Position numbers and translations under genes: made by a program. Below are positions 1 through 5,403 of a stretch of 10,256 bases of DNA, one piece after another. Position 1 is the stretch's first letter, and each line of letters starts with the position of its first letter. The notes below the pieces were generated by a model that saw nothing but the letters and a program-made list of their open reading frames with translations, ran no database searches and was not told the origin of the DNA. Source of the stretch: WLWS01 sp964639535 (GTDB lineage Bacteria > Pseudomonadota > Gammaproteobacteria > Eutrophobiales > Eutrophobiaceae); NCBI GenBank assembly GCA_964639535.1, contig CAZXDV010000101.1, positions 1 through 10,256 on the forward strand. Direction: 5' to 3'.

Positions 1-781
1 CATTCCACTGCATGGCTAGCTGAACCACGACCCCTTCTTTCTCTGTGTCGATATCTATAACCGTCTCGTGCAAAGGCGTCTTGTTGCGGTTTAGATGGGT
101 AACAAACGCGCTAATGCCGCCCTGGTACTCAAACACGTCATTTTTTCCGTTTCTCTCATCTACCAGCTCAATTCGCACCCCCGAGTTAAGAAACGACAGT
201 TCCCGCAACCGCTTCGACAGTATGTCGTAATGGAACTCTATGTTTTTAAAGACTTTTTCGCTAGCCAGGAATTTTATTTCCGTACCACTGTGATTGGATT
301 CTGCAATAGCAGAGAGTTCCCCCTGGGGCTCCCCTTCGCGATACTCCTGCCGGTAGCAGTGACCTTCACGGTAAATGGTTAGTTCCAGCTTGTCAGACAG
401 GGCATTAACGACAGACACCCCCACACCATGCAAGCCCCCGGATACCTTGTAGGAGTTATCATCAAATTTTCCACCTGAATGCAATGTGGTGAGAATAACC
501 TGGGCTGCTGACACTCCCTCTTCTTCATGTACCCCGACGGGGATTCCCCGTCCATTATCAATCACTGATATGGACTCGTCGGTATGGATTATGACTTTTA
601 TCTCGGAACAGTAACCTGCCAGGGCTTCGTCGATACTATTATCCACAACCTCAAAAACCATGTGGTGCAAACCAGTACCATCATCGGTGTCCCCGATATA
701 CATACCCGGCCGCTTCCTGACCGCCTCGAGACCCTTTAGTACCTTGATCTGGGATGAGTCATAATTTTCATTATCTGTCAT
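1..781 (-). CDS. gyrB: DNA gyrase subunit B, N-terminal part (gene cut by window edge)
   Basis: This is the ATPase subunit of DNA gyrase, the type II topoisomerase that drives negative supercoiling as an A2B2 complex with GyrA. About 260 N-terminal residues are visible out of roughly 800 in the family; the remainder lies left of the window. The start is the ATG at 781-779 (MTDNENYDSSQIKVL), behind a weak GAGAAAG ribosome site. The GHKL ATPase features are all present: N-box with E44, N48 and D51 in EVVDNSIDEA; D75 in DNGRGIP; the ATP lid GGLHGVGVSVVNALS near 115-129; and LRELSFLNSGVRIEL further on. R138, at the place of the coumarin-contact arginine of E. coli GyrB, is kept, so nothing here suggests novobiocin resistance. 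The reading frame is intact. It is the last visible gene of the dnaA-dnaN-recF-gyrB run, 29 bp after recF. ParE is the other paralogue to consider, but the synteny favours GyrB. Confidence 0.97.
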   Translation of the reverse strand, partial: MTDNENYDSSQIKVLKGLEAVRKRPGMYIGDTDDGTGLHHMVFEVVDNSIDEALAGYCSEIKVIIHTDESISVIDNGRGIPVGVHEEEGVSAAQVILTTLHSGGKFDDNSYKVSGGLHGVGVSVVNALSDKLELTIYREGHCYRQEYREGEPQGELSAIAESNHSGTEIKFLASEKVFKNIEFHYDILSKRLRELSFLNSGVRIELVDERNGKNDVFEYQGGISAFVTHLNRNKTPLHETVIDIDTEKEGVVVQLAMQWN

Positions 782-810
782 GCATCTTTCTCGCTTGGAA
801 ATTCGTTATT

Positions 811-1881
811 CTACCACTTTTTAAACAATCCCTGTTCCACGTGAAACCTTGCCATTCCGTGGAAATCCGGGTGATTTTTATCAAATTCAGTTGCCGTGAG
901 AAATACCTGCCCCTGGTAGTCTTCAAGGTAGCGATAAACTTCCAGCCTGGACTTTTCATCAAGCTCCGCGGTGAAGTCGTCAATCAGGAAAATTGGTAAC
1001 TCACCGCCCTGTTTTACAAATACCCTTGCTACCGCTAGTTGCAGCACCACGACGAATCTTTTTAATTGCCCCCTGGAAAAAACCCTGGATAACAGTTCTT
1101 CATCAAACAGGAAACGCACATCGGCCTTGTGGGGGCCGAAACCAGTAAAGCCCAGCCGATAATCAGCCTCCCGTTCGTTTTCAAGGTAACTTGCCAGGTC
1201 CATATCAGCTGGCCCGCCAGCATAAAGCTCCAGCGCGTAATTACCTTCAGGCCGAAGCTCCGGTATTTTCAGTAACTCTTCCTGCAAGCCCTCAATAAAG
1301 CGTTTCCTGACCTTGTTGAGCTCTGCTGCGCTTTCGCACATTGCCCGTTCCCAGCCCCTTAACTCATCCCTGGACTGGTTCTTCTTCAGCAAGATGTTAC
1401 GGTTCCTCAGGGCTTTTTGATAACTTCGCCATGCCACCAGGTATCCTGGTTCCACGTGAAACATCGCCCAGTCCAGCCAGTGCCTCCTCTCTTTTGGACT
1501 ACCCGTCAACAGGCCCTGGCTATCAGGGGTGCTCAGGACAACGGGAATATTCCTTGCCTGCTCTGATACCGTTCCCAGCAGCTCTCCATTGAACTTTATG
1601 GTTGTTGCCCCGTGGGACTTCTCTATACCAGTCGTAATAAGCTCATCACTGGCGTTCTTCAGCCGGGCGGAAACCAGCAAGCTCTTTTCTTTTCGCTGGA
1701 TTACTTCCCGAATCCGAGGGCTTCGAAATGATCGGGCGCGCGCCAGGAGGTGGACGGCTTCCAGCAATGCTGTTTTTCCCGCAGCATTAGGGCCAGAGAT
1801 AAAATTAACCCCCTGCCCGGGTTCTATAACAATATCGCTGAGATTTCTTACGTTTTGTACGGAAAGGGATTCGATGTACAT
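811..1881 (-). CDS. recF: DNA replication and repair protein RecF
   Basis: RecF is an SMC-like ATPase that works with RecO and RecR to load RecA at single-strand gaps and stalled forks. The product is 356 residues, the usual family length. Visible motifs, numbered from the ATG, are Walker A GPNAAGKT at 30-37, the FGPHKAD segment near 248-254, the ABC-type signature SRGQLKR near 269-275, and Walker B IFLIDD at 297-302 followed by FTAELDE. The ATG at 1881-1879 was chosen because it overlaps the dnaN stop by one base (TGATG), typical of translational coupling. A TTG one codon upstream is possible but adds only one residue. Two parS-like palindromes sit inside the gene, and both are translated as FHVE (residues 141-144 and 346-349). 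The arrangement dnaA-dnaN-recF-gyrB supports the call fully. Confidence 0.97.
   Translation of the reverse strand: MYIESLSVQNVRNLSDIVIEPGQGVNFISGPNAAGKTALLEAVHLLARARSFRSPRIREVIQRKEKSLLVSARLKNASDELITTGIEKSHGATTIKFNGELLGTVSEQARNIPVVLSTPDSQGLLTGSPKERRHWLDWAMFHVEPGYLVAWRSYQKALRNRNILLKKNQSRDELRGWERAMCESAAELNKVRKRFIEGLQEELLKIPELRPEGNYALELYAGGPADMDLASYLENEREADYRLGFTGFGPHKADVRFLFDEELLSRVFSRGQLKRFVVVLQLAVARVFVKQGGELPIFLIDDFTAELDEKSRLEVYRYLEDYQGQVFLTATEFDKNHPDFHGMARFHVEQGLFKKW
833..848. promoter_or_regulatory. Putative parS site 1 (ParB/Spo0J binding) inside recF
   Basis: The 16-mer TGTTCCACGTGAAACC differs from the canonical chromosomal parS TGTTTCACGTGAAACA at positions 5 and 16 only. Position 5 is the base that the published Bacillus consensus leaves open. 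The 14-bp core (834-847) is palindromic at 6 of 7 base pairs around CACGTG. It lies in the last codons of recF, reading R-F-H-V-E-Q on the minus strand, about 3.7 kb from the dnaA-rpmH gap, which is where parS sites usually cluster. parA and parB are not in the window, so function is inferred from the motif and position. Confidence 0.8.
1448..1463. promoter_or_regulatory. Putative parS site 2 (ParB/Spo0J binding) inside recF
   Basis: The 16-mer GGTTCCACGTGAAACA shares the identical 14-bp core GTTCCACGTGAAAC (1449-1462) with site 1, 615 bp away and in the same orientation. Against TGTTTCACGTGAAACA it differs at positions 1 and 5. It is translated as M-F-H-V-E-P in RecF. Two copies of such a long, near-palindromic word in 1 kb close to the origin are very unlikely by chance, so the pair supports each other as ParB loading sites. 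Confidence 0.8.
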
Positions 1882-2981
1882 CAAAGTCGCATAGGCATGA
1901 CGACATATTTACTCTGCGAATCATCTTCCGGCAATATCAGGCAACTGCTATTCGGGTCAGACACCGTCAATATCACCGAGCCTGTTTTTATGATCCCCAG
2001 GGCGTCCAGCAGGTAGGAAACATTAAATCCTATTTCCATTTCTGCGCCATCATATTCCACCTGCAGCTCTTCCTCTGCTTCTTCCTGCTCAGGGTTATGG
2101 GCCAGCGCCCTCATGCGATTTTCTTCAAGTAAAATCCTGACGCCACGGTATTTCTCATTGGACAGGATCGAAGCCCTGGTAAGGCTCTGTCGTAGTAATT
2201 CGCGATCTGCTTTAACCGGCGAATTCCCTGCTTCAGGAATCACCCTGGTGTAATCAGGAAACTTGCCGTCGATAAGCTTGGAAGTAAATTGCAGGTTGGC
2301 CCAGGAAATCCTGACGTGGTTTTTACACACCTGGATCTTTGCAGCTTCGTCGGAATCATGGAAAAGCCTGATTAATTCAGAAATCCCTTTTCTTGGCACT
2401 ATCACCTGGATCGCCTCGTCCACGCCCTGTTCAAGACTTGCGTCACACAGGGCAAGCCTGTGACCGTCGGTGGCTACTGCCCTGAGGTTATTCTTCTCCA
2501 GTTCCAGCAACATTCCATTCAGGTAGTAACGAACATCCTGCTGCGCCATGGCAAATGCTGTTTTATCCAGCAGGGACTTCAGCTTGCTCTGGGACATCTC
2601 CAGTTCTGCTACGACGGCGAGATCATCTATCAGGGGGTATTCCTGTGCCGGTAATGTTGTCAGGGTGAAGCGGCTTTTACCTGAAGTCAGTACTGCCTTG
2701 TCACTTTTTACACTCAAGCTGATTTCTGACCCTTCAGGCAGGGTGCGACAGATATCGAGGAGCTTCCTGGCTGGTAGCGTTGTTTCTTCATTTTCACCAA
2801 AGTCGCCCTTGATAGAAGTCATAAGCTCAACTTCCATGTCTGTGCCGGTCAGGAAAAGTCCTTCACTGGTAATTTTTAGAAGAACATTTGAGAGAATTGG
2901 CAGGGTCTGGCGACGTTCAACGACACCGTTAATGATCTGCAAGGCTGGCAGTAGTTCTTCCCGGTTAATATTAAATTTCAT
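1881..2981 (-). CDS. dnaN: DNA polymerase III beta subunit (sliding clamp)
   Basis: DnaN forms the ring-shaped homodimeric clamp that tethers DNA polymerase III and many repair proteins to DNA. The product is 366 residues, exactly the E. coli length, and collinear throughout three clamp domains. It begins MKFNINREELLPALQIINGVVERRQTLPILSNVLL and carries TDMEVEL near 47-53, the ATDGHRLAL segment in the middle domain, FPDYTRVIP in the linker to domain 3 and the C-terminal MPMRL that lines the peptide-binding cleft. The ATG at 2981-2979 follows a weak AGG nine bases upstream. The gene starts 191 bp downstream of dnaA across a gap holding DnaA boxes, so it may have its own DnaA-sensitive promoter as well as read-through. 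Its stop overlaps the recF start by one base. Confidence 0.98.
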   Translation of the reverse strand: MKFNINREELLPALQIINGVVERRQTLPILSNVLLKITSEGLFLTGTDMEVELMTSIKGDFGENEETTLPARKLLDICRTLPEGSEISLSVKSDKAVLTSGKSRFTLTTLPAQEYPLIDDLAVVAELEMSQSKLKSLLDKTAFAMAQQDVRYYLNGMLLELEKNNLRAVATDGHRLALCDASLEQGVDEAIQVIVPRKGISELIRLFHDSDEAAKIQVCKNHVRISWANLQFTSKLIDGKFPDYTRVIPEAGNSPVKADRELLRQSLTRASILSNEKYRGVRILLEENRMRALAHNPEQEEAEEELQVEYDGAEMEIGFNVSYLLDALGIIKTGSVILTVSDPNSSCLILPEDDSQSKYVVMPMRL

Positions 2982-3013
2982 TTATATAAACCTGTTATTA
3001 TGTTTACTATGTC

Positions 3014-3022
3014 TGTGGATAT
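3014..3022 (-). promoter_or_regulatory. DnaA box (one mismatch)
   Basis: Read on the minus strand this is ATATCCACA, one mismatch from the consensus TTATCCACA. It shares its end base with the next box, so DnaA protomers could bind side by side in the same orientation. It lies just upstream of dnaN. Confidence 0.6.
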
Positions 3023-3030
3023 GTGTATAA
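3022..3030 (-). promoter_or_regulatory. DnaA box TTATACACA
   Basis: Read on the minus strand this is TTATACACA, a full match to the relaxed DnaA box TTWTNCACA. It directly abuts the box at 3014-3022 and borders the AT-rich stretch 3031-3070. Confidence 0.7.
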
Positions 3031-3069
3031 CTCTTAAAAATATATAAAATTCAGCTAGTTATGTTTATT

Positions 3070-3111
3070 CAGGTAGCGCTTACCAGGGGTGCTGGCCCTG
3101 TGGGTTACCTG
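3070..3111. repeat. Nested inverted repeat between dnaA and dnaN
   Basis: Outer arms CAGGTA (3070-3075) and TACCTG (3106-3111) are perfect complements. Inner arms CAGGG (3084-3088) and CCCTG (3096-3100) enclose a 7-nt loop. GGTA/TACC around AGCGCT (3072-3084) offers a competing small fold. No T-run follows on the dnaA transcript, so it is not a normal intrinsic terminator. It could be an mRNA processing or pausing structure, or a protein site. Confidence 0.4.
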
Positions 3112-3172
3112 TGTCTTTATCTGGACATCTATTCGTTTTTTTTCTGTACCCAAATTTATTAACAGTTTTTAT

Positions 3173-4507
3173 TCACCTTGTCAGGATGCTGGAAAGGTTC
3201 TTGTAGTCTTCCTCTATCTTCTGATCCTTTTGCTGTAATTCAGCGATTTTCCTGCACGCATGCAGGACCGTTGTGTGGTCCCTGCCACCAAAAGCATCTC
3301 CTATCTCGGGTAAACTGTGACTGGTGAATTCCTTTGCCAGGGTCATGGCTATTTGCCTGGGCCTGGCCACAGATCTGCTTCTTCTCTTGGACAGGAGATC
3401 AGCTACCCTGATCTTGTAATATTCCGCCGTGGTTTTTTGAATATTATCCAGGGTGACCTGTTTATCCTGGAGAAGTAGCAGGTCTTTCAGGGAGTTTTGC
3501 GTGAAATCCAGGTTGATCGCGTTGCCGGTTAAATTGGCATTGGCGATTACACGGTTTAGTGCGCCTTCCAGTTCCCTGACATTAGATCTGAATCGTTTTG
3601 CTATGAAAAAACAGACATCATCAGGTATGTGAATACCAACTAACTCTGCTTTTTTCTTGATAATAGCGACCCGTGTTTCGAGTTCCGGTGGCTCGATGGC
3701 TACAGTCAGGCCCCAGCCAAAGCGAGATTTAAGCCGTTCTTCCAGGCCGCTTACTTCCTTGGGGTAGCGATCGCAGGTCAGTATTATCTGGTGCTCCCCT
3801 TCCAGCAGGGCGTTGAAGGTGTGAAAAAACTCTTCCTGGGAACGCTCCTTGCCGGCGAAAAACTGGATATCATCAATGAGAAGGGCATCCAGTGAACGGT
3901 AATAGCGTTTGAATTCATTTATCGCGTTGTGCTGCAGGGCTCTTACCATGTCCTGTACAAAGCGCTCGGAATGGAGGTAGGCGATATTTGCATCCGGCTT
4001 TTCCGCCAGTATCGCCTTTCCCACGGCATGCATCAGGTGAGTCTTTCCGAGACCGACGCCGCCATAGATAAACAGGGGGTTATAGGCCAGCCCAGGGTTT
4101 TCGGCGGCCTGTAATGACGCTGCCCTGGCAAGCTGGTTCGACTTTCCCTCGACAAAATTCTCAAAAGAAAAATTACCGTTGAGGTTGGTTGAGTTTCTTT
4201 GCACCCGGGACGTGGTTTTTTCCGGTGCCGGCTTGCTGGCGGGCGCTTCCTGGCTGGTGGCTTTGCGCGCCTGGCTTCCCACGAGAATATTGATATTAAA
4301 GGATGAATTGCCGGAGTTTTGTTGAATATGCTGCCTGATCAGGTCCAGGTACTGCTCGTTAACCCAGTCCAGTACAAAGCGGTTTGGTGCATAAATATCT
4401 ATACCGTTGTCTGCCTCAACCACCTGCAAGGGCCTGATCCAGGTGTTAAATTGCTGTGGCGCCAGGTCACCTTCCAGTTTTTCGAGACAGGACTTCCACA
4501 CGGACAT
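3173..4507 (-). CDS. dnaA: Chromosomal replication initiator protein DnaA
   Basis: DnaA is the AAA+ ATPase that binds DnaA boxes, unwinds oriC and helps load DnaB; it also acts as a transcription factor. The product is 444 residues, with a short domain II. Domain I (1-77) starts MSVWKSCLEKLEGDLAPQQFNTWIRPLQ. A low-complexity linker covers about 80-107. The AAA+ domain III carries Walker A GGVGLGKT at 149-156, Walker B LLIDDIQ at 209-215, the arginine finger at R262 in LKSRFGWGL and the sensor 2 arginine R311 in RSNVRELEGALNRV. Domain IV has the DNA-binding helix-turn-helix and DnaA signature GGRDHTTVLHACRKI at 407-421. All key residues seem intact. The ATG at 4507-4505 has only a distant GGAG upstream, so translation may be modest. 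A perfect DnaA box 76 bp upstream of the start suggests autoregulation. Confidence 0.98.
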   Translation of the reverse strand: MSVWKSCLEKLEGDLAPQQFNTWIRPLQVVEADNGIDIYAPNRFVLDWVNEQYLDLIRQHIQQNSGNSSFNINILVGSQARKATSQEAPASKPAPEKTTSRVQRNSTNLNGNFSFENFVEGKSNQLARAASLQAAENPGLAYNPLFIYGGVGLGKTHLMHAVGKAILAEKPDANIAYLHSERFVQDMVRALQHNAINEFKRYYRSLDALLIDDIQFFAGKERSQEEFFHTFNALLEGEHQIILTCDRYPKEVSGLEERLKSRFGWGLTVAIEPPELETRVAIIKKKAELVGIHIPDDVCFFIAKRFRSNVRELEGALNRVIANANLTGNAINLDFTQNSLKDLLLLQDKQVTLDNIQKTTAEYYKIRVADLLSKRRSRSVARPRQIAMTLAKEFTSHSLPEIGDAFGGRDHTTVLHACRKIAELQQKDQKIEEDYKNLSSILTR

Positions 4508-4528
4508 TTTTATCAGCTTACTCCAGTT

Positions 4529-4544
4529 CCTGGTAGTAACCAGG
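4529..4544 (-). repeat. Hairpin in the dnaA 5' leader
   Basis: CCTGGT (4529-4534) and ACCAGG (4539-4544) form a perfect 6-bp stem with a 4-nt loop. The stem ends 21 nt before the dnaA ATG on the dnaA transcript, just before the only GGAG-like ribosome site, so it might influence translation. On the plus strand it is followed by GGTTTTT, which loosely resembles a terminator, but no gene reads into it from that side. Confidence 0.4.
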
Positions 4545-4582
4545 GGTTTTTGATGGCAAGAGTCTATACCTCATTGCCAGAC

Positions 4583-4591
4583 TTATCCACA
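4583..4591 (+). promoter_or_regulatory. Perfect DnaA box TTATCCACA
   Basis: This is an exact match to the high-affinity R1-type DnaA box, 76 bp upstream of the dnaA start and 113 bp upstream of rpmH. It is enclosed by TTGCC (4574-4578) and GGCAA (4592-4596). It probably serves dnaA autoregulation, origin function or both. Confidence 0.8.
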
Positions 4592-4622
4592 GGCAAAGCA
4601 TGCCTTTATATTATTGTTAACA

Positions 4623-4652
4623 TTGACAATAGAAAGTATTCGGAAGTACTAT
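4623..4652 (+). promoter_or_regulatory. Sigma-70 type promoter for rpmH-rnpA
   Basis: A perfect -35 TTGACA (4623-4628) is followed after 18 bases by TACTAT (4647-4652, four of six matches to TATAAT). Transcription would start near 4659, leaving a leader of about 45 nt before rpmH. An inverted repeat TATTGT/ACAATA (4612-4617, 4626-4631) overlaps the -35 and could be an operator. No other promoter as good is seen ahead of the rpmH block. Confidence 0.6.
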
Positions 4653-4704
4653 TGCCGGCTTTTTACGGCACCGACAAGTTCGGTCCAACTCGAGTTTAAT
4701 TAAA

Positions 4705-4839
4705 ATGAAACGCACATACCAACCAAGCAAGTTAAAACGTAAAAGAAAACATGGTTTTCGGGTCCGTATGAGGACAAAGGCCGGAAGACAGGTTATCAAG
4801 GCAAGGAGATCCAAGGGCAGGAAGCGACTATCTGCCTGA
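4705..4839 (+). CDS. rpmH: 50S ribosomal protein L34
   Basis: L34 is a very small, highly basic protein of the large ribosomal subunit. The 44 residues begin MKRTYQPSKLKRKRKHGFRVRM, carry TKAGRQVIKARRSKGRKRLSA at the C-terminus and match the family over the whole length. The ATG at 4705 is fixed by this N-terminus. The nearest ribosome-site-like bases are GAG at 4692-4694, inside the palindrome AACTCGAGTT (4687-4696). It is the first gene of the rightward block and lies opposite dnaA, as in most Gammaproteobacteria. rnpA follows after 7 nt. Confidence 0.97.
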   Translation: MKRTYQPSKLKRKRKHGFRVRMRTKAGRQVIKARRSKGRKRLSA

Positions 4840-4846
4840 CCATGAG

Positions 4847-5197
4847 GTGCGGGAATTTTCAAAAAACTCGAGGCTTCTAACAGGATCGGACTACAAAAAA
4901 GTTTTCAATTCTTCCCGGCGTTTCTCAGACGCTTATTTCCTGGTGCTGGCAAGTAGCAACCAGGAAGTAAACGCCAGGCTGGGCATGGCAATATCAAAGA
5001 AAAAACTACAGTCTGCGGTGCAGCGAAACCGCCTGAAAAGAATAATCAGGGAAAGTTTCAGACACCATAAAACAAGCCTGGCCGGTAAAGATGTTGTAGT
5101 GCTGGCTAACAATAATGTCCACAAGGCGAAAAACCAGGCCCTGACCAGCTCCCTGGAAAGCATCTGGAAGAAAATAGAAAAATGCGAAAAATGCTAA
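4847..5197 (+). CDS. rnpA: Ribonuclease P protein component
   Basis: RnpA is the protein partner of the catalytic RNA of RNase P, which removes 5' leaders from tRNA precursors. The product is 116 residues, normal for the family. The N-terminal RLLTGSDYKKVF (9-20) and the central RNA-binding motif RNRLKRIIRESFR (60-72) identify it, and the C-terminal part is lysine rich. A GTG start at 4847 is chosen because the homologous N-terminus begins only a few residues before RLLT and there is no in-frame ATG before residue 47. No clear Shine-Dalgarno stands at proper spacing, and GAGG directly touches the start. With only 7 nt after rpmH, translational coupling is likely. The 3' end overlaps yidD by 16 nt. 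Confidence 0.95.
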   Translation: MREFSKNSRLLTGSDYKKVFNSSRRFSDAYFLVLASSNQEVNARLGMAISKKKLQSAVQRNRLKRIIRESFRHHKTSLAGKDVVVLANNNVHKAKNQALTSSLESIWKKIEKCEKC

Positions 5198-5403
5198 CCT
5201 TCCTGGTGCGATGCTACAGCTTTGCGATTAGCCCTTTCCTTGGGCAAAACTGCAGGTTTTATCCGAGCTGCTCCCAATACACAATCGAGGCAATCAACGA
5301 ACACGGTTCTTTGAAGGGTTTGTGGTTGTCCATCAAGAGAATTTCCTGTTGTCATCCTTTCCATGAAGGCGGTGTCGACCCGGTTCCCCAGAAGACAAGG
5401 TAA
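5182..5403 (+). CDS. yidD: Membrane protein insertion efficiency factor YidD
   Basis: YidD is a small peripheral inner-membrane protein thought to help YidC-dependent insertion of nascent membrane proteins. The 73 residues show the family pattern: an amphipathic N-terminus (MLTFLVRCYSFAISPFLG), the cysteine motif YPSCSQYTIEAI, GLWLSIKRI and CCHPFHEGGVDPVP near the C-terminus. The ATG at 5182 overlaps the rnpA end by 16 nt and has GGAAG 10-15 bases upstream. A second ATG at 5191 would shorten it by three residues. The stop overlaps the yidC start by one base (TAATG), pointing to coupled translation. The position between rnpA and yidC is the standard one. Confidence 0.95.
   Translation: MRKMLTFLVRCYSFAISPFLGQNCRFYPSCSQYTIEAINEHGSLKGLWLSIKRISCCHPFHEGGVDPVPQKTR

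Larger units (their letters stand above)
2982..3172. other. dnaA-dnaN intergenic region, candidate oriC component
   Basis: This 191-bp gap contains no credible gene. It holds two abutting DnaA boxes (3014-3030), a strongly AT-rich stretch (3031-3070 has 8 G/C in 40 bases), a nested inverted repeat (3070-3111), an eight-T run at 3136-3143 and two weaker box-like words: TTATTAACA at 3156-3164 and TTATTCACC at 3169-3177 (the latter running into the end of dnaA), each one mismatch from TTATNCACA. No GATC is present, so SeqA/Dam control of the enteric kind is not indicated. Boxes beside an AT-rich unwinding candidate are what a bacterial origin, or a DnaA-regulated dnaN promoter, would show. The sequence alone does not choose between them. 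Confidence 0.5.
4508..4704. other. Divergent dnaA-rpmH intergenic region, candidate oriC
   Basis: This 197-bp gap separates the leftward replication genes from the rightward rpmH block, the place where Pseudomonas-type origins lie. It has one perfect DnaA box (4583-4591), a hairpin in the dnaA leader (4529-4544), alternating GGCAA/TTGCC words, an AT-rich patch at 4605-4640 and the rpmH promoter. A dnaA promoter is not clear: TATAAA on the minus strand (4610-4605) could be a -10, but TTGTCA (4629-4624) is only 13 bases before it. There is no GATC. One box is few for a complete origin, so origin function may be shared with the dnaA-dnaN gap. Confidence 0.5.

Noticed and set aside
639..647. Perfect DnaA box TTATCCACA inside gyrB
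   Set aside because: It is produced by the codons for the conserved ATPase motif V-V-D-N (GTT GTG GAT AAT), so the match is best explained by protein constraint.
2321..2329. DnaA-box-like TTTTACACA inside dnaN
   Set aside because: Single isolated match to a relaxed motif in coding sequence, with no AT-rich or clustered context.
2987..3013. DnaA-trio-like TAG/TAA triplets next to the DnaA boxes upstream of dnaN
   Set aside because: The triplets lie on the wrong strand relative to box orientation as in the Bacillus origin, and the phase is broken by ACA.
3251..3266. Perfect hairpin CCTGCA-CGCA-TGCAGG
   Set aside because: It lies in dnaA codons for the conserved V-L-H-A-C-R-K DNA-binding segment and is probably incidental.
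4529..4551. Plus-strand intrinsic terminator (stem followed by GGTTTTT)
   Set aside because: The stem is only 6 bp, the T-run is short and offset, and no plus-strand gene ends there.
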